Shown: positions 1 to 9,823 of the stretch, piece by piece
Layout: each line of letters opens with the position of its first letter
Position numbering within the stretch: position 1 is the stretch's first letter
Source of the DNA: an uncultured Clostridia bacterium
GTDB taxonomy: Bacteria; Bacillota; Clostridia; Oscillospirales; Acutalibacteraceae
Direction: 5' to 3'
DNA length: 49,062 nucleotides
Assembly: GCA_947170465.1 (NCBI GenBank)
Contig: CAMVTS010000012.1
Span: 1 to 49,062, forward strand
Program-made: the position numbers and the translations under genes
The notes under the pieces: generated by a model
Told to the model about the DNA's origin: nothing
The model's input: the letters and a program-made list of their open reading frames with translations, nothing else
Database searches by the model: none

Positions 1-3000
1 TCCGCCGGGCTGAAGCTGATTGCCGTCAATCTTCTGCTGTAAATATTCCTTAAATTCCGCGTCTGACATTGTTTCAATTTGATTCTTGGTATATTCGTCG
101 CAGAAATAGAAATCAACGTCCATCTGCACCATTTTTTGCTTGACAAGCGCGTAGTATTTAACATCTCTGTCGGGAAGGCTGCCGTTAGTGCCTAAATCCT
201 CTTTTGTCAAAACCGGGTTGGTTGTCAGGCGGTTTCGTTCGGGATGCTGTTCGTCATATGCAGGCGTTGTATACCAGCCGAGGAAATCATAATGGTGCAG
301 GTGCATATCTACTTCACTGCTGCCCTCAGTGATTTTCTCATCATTGGTATCATAGAACGTGACGTTTTGAATTTGATTGTAGCTTTCAACAGTCTGGCGG
401 TTGACCGAAAGTCTGCCGAAAAGCGGGTCGCCTGTTACGTCGTCATAGTCTGTCTCGCTGTTAGCATTAACGCAAATCATCTGATAATTTAGGTCGCGCT
501 CAATGTCCTTGCGGTAATAAATCCTGATATGATTAACAAGCGAACCGTCGGGAGCAGGCTGAATATGAATTGTTACAGCGTTGAGCGTTCCGTCGGCATT
601 CGTCAAGCGTGTATACGCCGTCACAGTGCCATCATTTGTGTAGTTGTAGTCGGTGGGAACGTTAAGCGTCACGGACGCGCCAACCTGAGCAGAACCCGCG
701 TTCGGGAATGCCGCCAAAACGCCGTTCCACATATTTTCACGCTCCTGCTCGCTCGCCTGATCATACGCCTTTGCGGCGGTGTGGTCAACGAATTCGTAGG
801 AATAGACGTAGCTTTTCCGGTCAAAGTAAAGCCGGATTGTCTTTTTGTCGGTATCAACTATGGTAACCGTTCCGTTATCCGCAACCGGGATTGGAGCCGC
901 GCTTGAAGTGCCGTCGGCAGCAATGTATGTATAGTTTGCCTTGTTCACCGCGTGTTCAAAGCCTTCGGCTTCAATCTGTTTCGCAATGGGGCGCAAAAAC
1001 AAATCCTGTATGGCTACAGTTGTTTCTCCCGAAGCGGCAATGGGCACTGTCAGGGATTCCTTGTTAAACAGCGTGTAGCTCTCGCCGCTTAAATCCTGCG
1101 TGTAATACTCCGCTTCATAAACATATTCGGTGGTGTTTTTATGATACAGGAAGGTGATGACGTTGTTTCTCAGCTCCTCAGCCTTTTGCTCCGCCGGAGT
1201 GCCGGCGTTTGAAGCGGAGAGAATCAGCGTCTGCGAAGTCGGGTCGGCAATATAGCCGGGAATCACCCTTGCGTCCTCCATTACCGAAGCGTGGGTCGAA
1301 ATCTTCTCAATATCGTGACCCTCGATGTTAATCGGTCGGCGTGTATCAGCGTCGAGGTACTGAACGCGGTAATGCACCTTGTCCTTTTGAATATAAGTGA
1401 AGGTATACTCGTTCGGCTTATATTCCTCCCCTTCCTCATTTGCTTTAACAATGATAGAGTGAGAGTTGACCGTCGGCCACCAGTTGGTGCCCTCGTTCTC
1501 GTGCTCTTCCGTCCATTTATACTCGCCGCTCAGCTCATCGCCGGATTTCGCGTGGAAGGTGCGGGTTTTCCAGACATACGCTCGTCCCGTTGTCGGCGGC
1601 GCAACTTCTACGTTGGGATTGTCGGCGCGGACATAATTGACCTTGTACTTCGCGACATCATGCGTTACCCACTCGGCGAAAAGCCTGAGCGTTGCATTTT
1701 CACCGGTTGACTCGGCGTTCAGCGCTATAACGGGAACGTTCTCGGGTTCAAAGCGGCGCGGCGTCCGGTTGCGGATATAATACCAGCCGGCAAAGGACGC
1801 GTGCTCGGCAATCGGTTCAAGGTGCGGACGGGTGCCTTCCGCATCGTCAACATCTGCCGGAATGTGATTCAGAGGCACATAGGAACCGTACTCAACCGTC
1901 CACTTTGTGAGCTGGTTTCCGTTTTCGTCCTGTCCTAAAACAATGCGGTTGGTGTCCTCGTAGTATTCGTTATAGTTGTTGTAAAAAACAACGTCGATTT
2001 TCTTAGGAACCCACTTGGCGTAGAAGGTCATATCATAGGCGGGCATCGTTGCGGTATTCACATCAACCCGGCGGAAGTAATAGGGCGTGTAGTACCAGCC
2101 GTCGAACATATAATGGTCTTGCAGCTCAGGGATAAAGTAATTGGGTTTATCCCAGTAGTAACGGTGTTCGCCCTCGTGCTCGCCGGACGCGTAAACAGCA
2201 TTCAGCGGTGCGCCATACATAATTGTGCGGTTATGGCTCTCGTCCTTGCGGTTTCCGTTACGGTATTTTAGGGTATATTCCTTACGCTTATAGAAAAACT
2301 TGATCGTAGCATGACGGTAAGAGGTCGTATCATCCGACCAGTCGACTATCGTATTCGTCGTATCAAGTATGATTTGATTGTTGCTGTTCAATCTGCGATT
2401 TTCGATTTCAAAGCCCTCAAGATCGGTTGGCGTCTGGTCGGAACGCGCGGCGCTCGTCTTGCTGGATAGATTATTGATTGGATACTGACTTCCGGAGTCG
2501 GTCGTTTCGATGATATTATCCTCCGGCAATCCGTAATACTTTGCAGTTCCGTTCACCGTAAACTGTATAACATCGATATACGGCTTTCCTTCTCCGGCCA
2601 GCACCGACGTGTCATAATCGGCGATCTCCAGCTGCTCCAGCTCCCTAGGCAGCAGCTCCACATAGTTCTGATAGGTGAAGTGAAGGACGTTCTGCATGCC
2701 GTAATTCCAGCCGCTGCTTGTAGCAGAATTTGTCCATGATAATAGGTAATGCAGCTCAGTATAATCAGCGGTTCTGCTAGCGAACATCAGTTCGGGGCCG
2801 AGCTTCTCATAGATACCCTTGATCGTATAGTTGTTGACTTTTGTATGACTGTTATAATAATTCGTCGCGTTCTCAACCGCCCAGCTTCCGGGAAGGCAGA
2901 CTTGGCCATTAAATCCCTTCTTATCGACGCCCTGTATCGCGTCGATAAGCCACTTGTTCTTCATTGGCGCGTTATACTTCGCCTCTACCTGATAGTAGTA

Positions 3001-4749
3001 GTACCGATAGCCGCTGTAGTCTTCATATCGCTCAAAAATATAAGGCAGATAGTCGGGACTTTCGGGGTCGGTATACTTTGTGTTCAACTGGGGCTTGCTG
3101 TCGGCGACGCCGGCCTGCCAAGTGCCCTGAGAAACCGCCTGCATATAATTCAGCCCTGTGTAGGCTTTATTAGAATAATTCTTTGTCGAATTGGTCAATT
3201 CGATTGTATGATCGCTGAGCTTTTCTCTTGCATAGAAGAATTTCAGGGTGAATTCCTTGCGGCGGAAATATACGTTGAAGCGCGTCATACCGTCACCGCG
3301 AACCGTTACCGAGGTATCGGTTCGGTAGTTGGGAATCGGCGTATTTTCCGCTGTATTGAGCTCAAAATAATCCCCTTTACCGACAAGCTGCTCGCTGGTA
3401 CCCTGGCTGATATCGTTAAAGTCAATAATTTTGCCGTCTTTATCATATTTATACACCAGCGCCTCGGGCTTACGGTTGCCGTTTTCGTCAAAGGCAAGGT
3501 CATCGTTATTGCGTGAATCGTTGTGATTGGCATAGCCGAGGTTAAAACGGAAGAAGTCCTTTATAGGAACAATAGCGTCTCCGCTGCCGCTGTAAATCCC
3601 CTCGTCCTTAGCCTTTTTCGCCTTGTTACGGATAACCGTGTCGGGCGTAATCACCATACCCGGGTGTATAAGGGTGGTGTTTCCGTCCTCGTCATAAATA
3701 TTGAATACATCCTTTGCGGCGATAACCGAATAATTCTTTGAGACCTTTGCCTGAATTTCTTCCTCGGTCAAGCCCGCAAATTCCTCGGCGGTGTTTTGCA
3801 GGTCGCTGTCGGCGTTTTCAAACCAATAAACCACGCTGCAGCTGGTTGTGCCGGGAGCCCAAACCGCCTTATAATAGGTATCCTTTGCCGGAACAGTCTG
3901 TGAGCCGTCTAATTGAAGCAGGTTTTCGGTCGCAGTAGCCTGCTCTTCTGTGATGACAGCGCCGTTTTCATCTATATAATGCCAGTCGGCGCCCTCTACG
4001 GCGGAGTCAATGTCGGTACGCGCCCAGCCCCTGAACGTATAGCCCATTCTCTTTGGCTCGTCAACGCGGTATTCTGTCTGATACTTTGCGTAAATCGGCT
4101 CCACACCGTAGCCGCCCTCGCCGAGGTCAAAGCCGACGGAATAGTAGTTGCGGTCGTAGTAAAGGCGAAAAACGGTTGAGCCGTCGGCGGCGATAGAGTC
4201 GGGCTCATGGAACAGGCTGGTAAAGCCCTCCACCTCTACCTCTTCAAGATAATCGGGAAAGCTGCCGGTTTTGCCGAGCTTGTCCTGATACGCCGCGTTA
4301 AGCGTCTGGTCGGTCGTGTAGAGGTCATCGTAAATATTTTGCAGATAAAACCGCGCTCTGTAATGCGACAAACCGGCAACGTAATAAACCGTATAGGTTA
4401 TGTCGCCGTTCATCGCGCCAACATTCACATCGATTGTCGATGCCTGCGTACCGTTTTCGGGAAGCGCAAGAGGATTATCTTCTCCGTCATTCAGCTTCAT
4501 CGGATCGTAGCCGTTGATGGTGGGGTTGGTAACGGTGACGTTAACCGCCCCTCTCGCCGGAAAGGTCGCAATATACGGATCATGCGCGTGCGTGCCGTCG
4601 GTATAGAGGTAGTTGACGCGAACTGTATAATACGTTACGGCGTTGATATACGCAGCCGAAAGCTCAAGCAGCATAGTCAGCGTCAAAATCACGCTGAGAA
4701 GCTTGGTTAACCGCTTTCTTGCCGTTCGTATGATTTTCTTTTTATCCAT
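1..4749 (-). CDS. Giant exported surface protein with InlB-type (Flg_new) and MucBP-like repeats, 3' end outside window
   Basis: An open frame of 1583 codons runs from an ATG at 4749, behind a GGAGG site, without a stop to base 1; the C-terminus is missing. The N-terminus has a basic stretch (KKKIIRTARKR) and a hydrophobic segment at about residues 17-33, a signal peptide or anchor. The rest is extracellular-type, rich in Tyr, Asn, Asp and Thr. InlB B-repeat (Listeria-Bacteroides repeat) signatures are visible, for example FDGWYYTPYYF followed by TMPAYDMTFYAKW, plus variants FAGWYYIRNR, FRGWARTD and FLGWYTTPAY. MucBP-like segments (YKVNYVRAD, YRVQYLDADTRRPI) lie near residues 1080-1200. The family includes adhesins and other wall-associated proteins of Firmicutes. 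The anchor (LPXTG or other) would lie outside the window, so the mode of attachment cannot be read. The ligand is unknown. Many plus-strand ORFs here are antisense shadows. Confidence 0.93.
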   Translation of the reverse strand, partial: MDKKKIIRTARKRLTKLLSVILTLTMLLELSAAYINAVTYYTVRVNYLYTDGTHAHDPYIATFPARGAVNVTVTNPTINGYDPMKLNDGEDNPLALPENGTQASTIDVNVGAMNGDITYTVYYVAGLSHYRARFYLQNIYDDLYTTDQTLNAAYQDKLGKTGSFPDYLEEVEVEGFTSLFHEPDSIAADGSTVFRLYYDRNYYSVGFDLGEGGYGVEPIYAKYQTEYRVDEPKRMGYTFRGWARTDIDSAVEGADWHYIDENGAVITEEQATATENLLQLDGSQTVPAKDTYYKAVWAPGTTSCSVVYWFENADSDLQNTAEEFAGLTEEEIQAKVSKNYSVIAAKDVFNIYDEDGNTTLIHPGMVITPDTVIRNKAKKAKDEGIYSGSGDAIVPIKDFFRFNLGYANHNDSRNNDDLAFDENGNRKPEALVYKYDKDGKIIDFNDISQGTSEQLVGKGDYFELNTAENTPIPNYRTDTSVTVRGDGMTRFNVYFRRKEFTLKFFYAREKLSDHTIELTNSTKNYSNKAYTGLNYMQAVSQGTWQAGVADSKPQLNTKYTDPESPDYLPYIFERYEDYSGYRYYYYQVEAKYNAPMKNKWLIDAIQGVDKKGFNGQVCLPGSWAVENATNYYNSHTKVNNYTIKGIYEKLGPELMFASRTADYTELHYLLSWTNSATSSGWNYGMQNVLHFTYQNYVELLPRELEQLEIADYDTSVLAGEGKPYIDVIQFTVNGTAKYYGLPEDNIIETTDSGSQYPINNLSSKTSAARSDQTPTDLEGFEIENRRLNSNNQIILDTTNTIVDWSDDTTSYRHATIKFFYKRKEYTLKYRNGNRKDESHNRTIMYGAPLNAVYASGEHEGEHRYYWDKPNYFIPELQDHYMFDGWYYTPYYFRRVDVNTATMPAYDMTFYAKWVPKKIDVVFYNNYNEYYEDTNRIVLGQDENGNQLTKWTVEYGSYVPLNHIPADVDDAEGTRPHLEPIAEHASFAGWYYIRNRTPRRFEPENVPVIALNAESTGENATLRLFAEWVTHDVAKYKVNYVRADNPNVEVAPPTTGRAYVWKTRTFHAKSGDELSGEYKWTEEHENEGTNWWPTVNSHSIIVKANEEGEEYKPNEYTFTYIQKDKVHYRVQYLDADTRRPINIEGHDIEKISTHASVMEDARVIPGYIADPTSQTLILSASNAGTPAEQKAEELRNNVITFLYHKNTTEYVYEAEYYTQDLSGESYTLFNKESLTVPIAASGETTVAIQDLFLRPIAKQIEAEGFEHAVNKANYTYIAADGTSSAAPIPVADNGTVTIVDTDKKTIRLYFDRKSYVYSYEFVDHTAAKAYDQASEQERENMWNGVLAAFPNAGSAQVGASVTLNVPTDYNYTNDGTVTAYTRLTNADGTLNAVTIHIQPAPDGSLVNHIRIYYRKDIERDLNYQMICVNANSETDYDDVTGDPLFGRLSVNRQTVESYNQIQNVTFYDTNDEKITEGSSEVDMHLHHYDFLGWYTTPAYDEQHPERNRLTTNPVLTKEDLGTNGSLPDRDVKYYALVKQKMVQMDVDFYFCDEYTKNQIETMSDAEFKEYLQQKIDGNQLQPGG

Positions 4750-4982
4750 ACCGAAACCTCCTTTTCAGATCCGTTTTATGTTTCCAATAAACAAAAAGCA
4801 AACGGATAGTAAGCAAATCATTACCATGCTTTCCGTTTGCCGCTCACAAATTAAGAATTCTGCGCCGGGTGTTTGCCTAAAATAAAGCTAAAGAACAGGC
4901 ACCTGCGTTATGCCGCGGGAATTCATACACAGAAATGATACTATTGCGTTATATGACAAATACATCTTTACCTTTTTATACA
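4750..4982 (-). promoter_or_regulatory. Long structured 5' leader of the giant surface protein, possible attenuator or unclassified riboswitch
   Basis: Transcription from the promoter at 4989-5018 should start near 4982, leaving a leader of about 230 nt. On the minus strand it holds nested complementary segments around 4868-4912 (GGTGCCT with AGGC and CACC, and CGC/GCG flanks). A terminator hairpin follows at 4793-4840 and then the ribosome site. This promoter, structured RNA, terminator, ribosome-site order is that of a transcriptional attenuator. I could not match it to c-di-GMP-I, c-di-GMP-II, cobalamin, SAM or c-di-AMP consensus cores, so the class is open. Confidence 0.5.
4793..4840 (-). 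terminator. Intrinsic terminator inside the surface-protein leader
   Basis: On the minus strand the arms GCAAACGGA (4840-4832) and TCCGTTTGC (4806-4798) pair perfectly. An inner AAGCA/TGCTT stem (4831-4827 with 4815-4811) lies inside the loop, and TTTTTG follows the outer stem. It lies only about 45 nt upstream of the start codon and downstream of the gene's own promoter, so it can interrupt the transcript before the coding region. Confidence 0.7.
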
Positions 4983-4988
4983 TATTAA

Positions 4989-5018
4989 ATTATACCATGT
5001 ATCTATACTTCAGGTCAA
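4989..5018 (-). promoter_or_regulatory. Sigma-A promoter of the giant surface protein
   Basis: Minus-strand TTGACC (5018-5013), 18-nt spacer, TATAAT (4994-4989) with an extended -10 TG. The surrounding 4900-5100 region is AT-rich and holds no gene. Confidence 0.75.
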
Positions 5019-5106
5019 TATATATATTTTACAATTTTTATCCATCAATTTAGCGATTATACAATATTGTTGCCTAAAACGATTATTGTGGTTTTTTTCA
5101 AAGCAA

Positions 5107-5152
5107 AGCGCTGTGAAAACTGAAGCAAACTACTTCATTTCTTCACAGCGCT
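5107..5152 (-). terminator. Terminator of the YhgE/Pip transcript
   Basis: The inverted repeat AGCGCTGTGAA (5107-5117) / TTCACAGCGCT (5142-5152) has an inner GAAG/CTTC stem. On the minus strand it is followed by a poor, interrupted T run (TTTGCTTTG). It sits 58 nt beyond the stop of the gene at 5210. Confidence 0.6.
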
Positions 5153-5209
5153 CATGATTCAAGTATTCACAGAATAATAATACTATGTTGTATTATAGCT
5201 TGCCAATCG

Positions 5210-7372
5210 TTATATGACAAGGTCGCTTTCCTCGATTTTTTCATTGAAGAAGGCGATGATTTTGATACACGGCTTTCTCAGCAGCAGACCGAGTATCAAT
5301 GCGGGAACGATGAAGAGCAGCAGCATACCGAGGTTGTGCCAATAGCTGCCCCAATCCAAGCCCGCGACAGCCTCGCGCAGGGCGTTAATGCCGTACTTGA
5401 ACGGTAAAAACGGCGCGATCGCCTTGAACGGCGCGGGAAGAACCTCGATCGGGAACGTACCGCCGGAGCCGGCTACCTGCAGGATCAGTATGATGACCGC
5501 GAGCGCTTTGCCGACTACGCTGAAGGTGATCGTCAGCGAATAGATGATCAGCGAATAGACGATGCTGGATATCATGCAGGTGGCAATAAACAGCAGAGGA
5601 TTCTCGCATTGGATCTTGAGGAAATACAAGTCGCCCAGCGCGATGATAAGCCCCTGAATCAGGCTGATCACAAGGAACATCATATATCTGCCGAAGAAGA
5701 GCTGTACCGAATTCGCCTTTCCGAGCTTTTTGCGATCTCTTTGGGTAAGATCGGTATTCAGCACCGCAACCAGCACAACGCCGCCGACCCAAAGAGCAAG
5801 CGAAGAATAGAAGGGCGTCATCGCGGAGCCGTAGTTTTCGATCGGATAGACTCTTGTGGTATCATAAGCGACAGGAGAGGAAACAAAGCTGCCCAGCGCT
5901 TCGGGATTCTCGATGATCGGCGTGATGATGTTTTCGATCAGGTTGGAGCTTTCGACGTCCTTGACCTTTTCGATCAGCGTGTCGATCTTACCATCGACGT
6001 TTGTCAGAAAGCTTTTCAGGCTTTTAAGGGCTTTTTTGAGATTGGCGGTGGTATCCAGCGCGCTGTCAAACACCGTATCAAGCTGACCCGTACCGGCGCT
6101 CACGGTCTGGAGGAAGCCGGTAATATCGTTAAGCGAAGAGAAAGAATCGGAAACGACCGAGTCGATATCCTGGCGGATCGCGCTGAATTCCGCTGCCGCA
6201 GAGGAAAGCTCCGTTTTGGCGTCGCCGATCAGCGTTTCAATTTCAGACTTTGCGTTTGCCGGCAGATTGCCTGTTTTTGTGATATTGTCGCGGATACTGT
6301 CGATTTTACTGATGATAGCGTCCTGCTTTTCATTCGCGCGGTTCAGAGCGCTCAACGCCTTTGAAGTATCGACGCCTAACTTTGTCTTTATTTTATCTAA
6401 AATACCGATAACGACGTTGTTGACAGACTTGATTTTCTGATTGATGGACTCGATCTTCGCCAGCTTATTGGAAACAGCTTCGGCGTCGCCGCTAAGCGCG
6501 CCGAACACGTCGTCCATTTGCGCTGAGACACTGTCCATGTACGTTGTGCCGGAACCAATCAAGCCGTCAAGCGAGGTTGTAATCTGAGACGCGACGCCCT
6601 GCGTTGAAGAAAGAGTCGCCGCGACATCGGAGGTGAACACACCTGCTCCGGTAAGAGCCGACTGGATCGTAGGAACTAATTCCTTGTTCGTTTTGATCAG
6701 ACCGTCAATGGAATCAAGCGTGGTGATCAGCACGTCGACAGAGGAATCAAAGGTATCGATATCTTTTTTTGCGTCATTCAAGGCGTTGATTACCTTGTCC
6801 GCAAGATCGTTCTTATTCTCGCCGTATTCATTTTCGGTAAGATTCAGAACCTTGGCGATTGTTTCTGTCAGCGAGCTGACATAGGTTGAGCCGACGCTTG
6901 TTTCAATCGCTTCGATTCCCTTATCGGTGATTTTGGGAGAGATAGCGTTCCTTTTTTCATTGACGTAATATTCAAGCTTTGCCTGCGTAAAATCACCGGT
7001 CGTGATAGAGAGCAGGTTCTCACTGAAATTCTCGGGAATAATTACGGCGGCATAGTATTCGCCGTTTTTGACGCCGTCTTTTGCTTTATCGGCGTCTACA
7101 AACGCCCAGCCCATCTTGTCGTTCTGTTTGAGATTGTCGATGATCTCATCGCCCGCATTGATCGTCAGGGTCTTGTAGCTGTAGCCCTTATCCTCGGAGC
7201 ATACCGCGAACGCCAGATTTCCCGTATTGGAATACGGATCCCAGTTGGCGGCGATATTGAACCACGCGTAAAGCGCCGGTAAGATGGTGATACCGATCAC
7301 AACGACAAATACGATCAGGTTCTTGGTCAGGCTTTTCAGATCTAATCGGAAAACAGAAAATATCTTTTTCAT
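5210..7372 (-). CDS. YhgE/Pip family membrane protein
   Basis: 720 residues. The N-terminus matches the YhgE/Pip (phage infection protein) family: a first TM segment at about 19-41 containing LPALYAWFNIAANWDPY, then a long extracytoplasmic region. Residues of roughly 180-500 are Ala/Ser/Asp-rich and helical, coiled-coil-like. About five hydrophobic segments at 520-710 resemble an ABC-2 type permease domain. Relatives include phage receptor proteins of Lactococcus and Bacillus and EsaA/YueB of type VII secretion; transport activity has not been established for most. The start is fixed by GGAGG upstream of ATG 7372, and the ATG overlaps the stop of the upstream gene by 4 nt, so the two are translationally coupled. 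No WXG100 or EssC gene lies nearby, so a type VII secretion role is not supported here. Confidence 0.9.
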   Translation of the reverse strand: MKKIFSVFRLDLKSLTKNLIVFVVVIGITILPALYAWFNIAANWDPYSNTGNLAFAVCSEDKGYSYKTLTINAGDEIIDNLKQNDKMGWAFVDADKAKDGVKNGEYYAAVIIPENFSENLLSITTGDFTQAKLEYYVNEKRNAISPKITDKGIEAIETSVGSTYVSSLTETIAKVLNLTENEYGENKNDLADKVINALNDAKKDIDTFDSSVDVLITTLDSIDGLIKTNKELVPTIQSALTGAGVFTSDVAATLSSTQGVASQITTSLDGLIGSGTTYMDSVSAQMDDVFGALSGDAEAVSNKLAKIESINQKIKSVNNVVIGILDKIKTKLGVDTSKALSALNRANEKQDAIISKIDSIRDNITKTGNLPANAKSEIETLIGDAKTELSSAAAEFSAIRQDIDSVVSDSFSSLNDITGFLQTVSAGTGQLDTVFDSALDTTANLKKALKSLKSFLTNVDGKIDTLIEKVKDVESSNLIENIITPIIENPEALGSFVSSPVAYDTTRVYPIENYGSAMTPFYSSLALWVGGVVLVAVLNTDLTQRDRKKLGKANSVQLFFGRYMMFLVISLIQGLIIALGDLYFLKIQCENPLLFIATCMISSIVYSLIIYSLTITFSVVGKALAVIILILQVAGSGGTFPIEVLPAPFKAIAPFLPFKYGINALREAVAGLDWGSYWHNLGMLLLFIVPALILGLLLRKPCIKIIAFFNEKIEESDLVI

Positions 7373-7884
7373 TCTTTCTCCTCCTGTTGGTTCTTTGATG
7401 ACGCAGCTTTTGGCGTTTCAGTCTCCGTACTTTCCTCTTCCCCGGCTTCTTCATCCGTCAGACCGAGATATTTCCGGAATAGGTGGTACTTGTATTCTGT
7501 ACGGATCATCAAAGCGACGGTGTAAAGAATCGTAATGACCCATAAAATCAGAAACGTGATCTTGTTCTCCAGTGTGAATATCAGAGCAAGAAAGATGATG
7601 CCCGAGACCAACACAAATGCCGGACCGATTTTCTTGTATTTTTCACGCTTGCGCTTGGCTTCCTCATAAGCCCTCGCGACGTTTTTGAACACCAGCTCCT
7701 TGTCGGGTTCTCCGATTTCTTCAACTGTATCGGGAGAAAGAGTTATCTCTTCCTCAGCAGGTTCCGTCTCTGTTACTGCGGCTTTCACCTCTTTCTTTTC
7801 AGCATCCGCTTTTGCCGGGCTTAACGGAGCAGGGTTCTGAGCCTCCGGTACGAAAGGATTCGTGCTTTTCTTCTTTTTCGCCAC
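7369..7884 (-). CDS. Small two-TM membrane protein coupled to YhgE/Pip
   Basis: 171 residues from a GTG at 7884, preceded by GAGGAG at good spacing. Residues 1-80 are charged and Lys/Glu/Ala/Pro-rich, probably disordered and cytoplasmic. Two hydrophobic segments lie at about 86-105 and 109-127, and the tail is acidic (Glu-rich). I do not recognise a named family. It is the first gene of a two-gene operon with the YhgE/Pip gene (4-nt overlap), which suggests it assists or forms a complex with that protein. This is inference from coupling only. Confidence 0.8.
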   Translation of the reverse strand: MAKKKKSTNPFVPEAQNPAPLSPAKADAEKKEVKAAVTETEPAEEEITLSPDTVEEIGEPDKELVFKNVARAYEEAKRKREKYKKIGPAFVLVSGIIFLALIFTLENKITFLILWVITILYTVALMIRTEYKYHLFRKYLGLTDEEAGEEESTETETPKAASSKNQQEEKE

Positions 7885-7919
7885 GTTCTCATCTCCTCAT
7901 CATGTTAATCAACAGAGCT

Positions 7920-7948
7920 ATTGTACGATAGTTATACATTAAAATCAA
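7920..7948 (-). promoter_or_regulatory. Promoter of the two-gene YhgE/Pip operon
   Basis: Minus-strand TTGATT (7948-7943), 17-nt spacer, TACAAT (7925-7920). It lies about 35 nt upstream of the GTG start and directly after the atp operon terminator. Confidence 0.65.
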
Positions 7949-7960
7949 GTGTGAAACAGC

Positions 7961-7993
7961 AAAAATACCCTGTGCCCGGGCGGCGCAGGGTAT
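7961..7993 (-). terminator. Terminator of the ATP synthase operon
   Basis: Minus-strand stem ATACCCTG (7993-7986) / CAGGGTAT (7972-7965), with a GC-rich loop that can pair further, followed by TTTTTG. It starts 6 nt after the atpC stop. Confidence 0.85.
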
Positions 7994-7998
7994 TATCG

Positions 7999-8388
7999 TC
8001 AATGCCTTTTGTGTCCCATAGCCCTTTTTAACGACAGGTTGGTATTGATATATTGCTTTGTCGACAGTCTTTGGCGCTCGCGTTCAGCGGCGCGCGCGCT
8101 TGCAGATTTAGCGCGATAGTCGTCGACCTCCTCCGCCCTGACCGCAGTGTCCGCAAACAGCCGCACATATGTCGGCATAACCTCGACAAAGCCCTCGGTG
8201 ACGGCAACTCTGTTCCATTCGCCGTCGGTCAGATAGCGGATCTCACCCTTAGCGAGAGCGCAGATCATCGGCTCATGCCCCGCCATAACGCCTCTGCTTC
8301 CGTCCGGAGAACCAAAAACCAGGTGTTCGCAGTCGCCGTTATAGAAGCAGCCGTCGGTAGCGTAAATCTCGAGTTTAAAGCTGTTCAT
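7999..8388 (-). CDS. atpC: F1F0 ATP synthase epsilon subunit
   Basis: 129 residues, usual length for epsilon (about 130-140). The N-terminal beta-sandwich is recognisable from FKLEIYATDGCFYNGDCEHLVFGSPDG and the motif GVMAGHEPMICALAKGE, corresponding to the family's GxxGxxxxHxP...L..G pattern. A helical C-terminal hairpin rich in Arg/Ala follows from about residue 85. Epsilon binds gamma in the central stalk and can inhibit ATP hydrolysis. It is the last gene of the atp operon, 8 nt after atpD; its ribosome site lies inside the atpD 3' end (GGAGGAG). Confidence 0.95.
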   Translation of the reverse strand: MNSFKLEIYATDGCFYNGDCEHLVFGSPDGSRGVMAGHEPMICALAKGEIRYLTDGEWNRVAVTEGFVEVMPTYVRLFADTAVRAEEVDDYRAKSASARAAERERQRLSTKQYINTNLSLKRAMGHKRH

Positions 8389-8396
8389 GAATCAGA

Positions 8397-9809
<1,413 letters not shown>

Positions 9810-9823
9810 TCATTGCGCGTTGC

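Noticed and set aside
244..4885. Several plus-strand ORFs of 66-255 codons, such as 2749-3516 and 4207-4710
   Set aside because: They lie antisense to one continuous minus-strand frame with a signal peptide, ribosome site and recognisable repeats; they show no family motifs.
5210..7884. Type VII secretion locus
   Set aside because: YhgE/Pip is related to EsaA, but no WXG100, EssB or EssC gene is adjacent.
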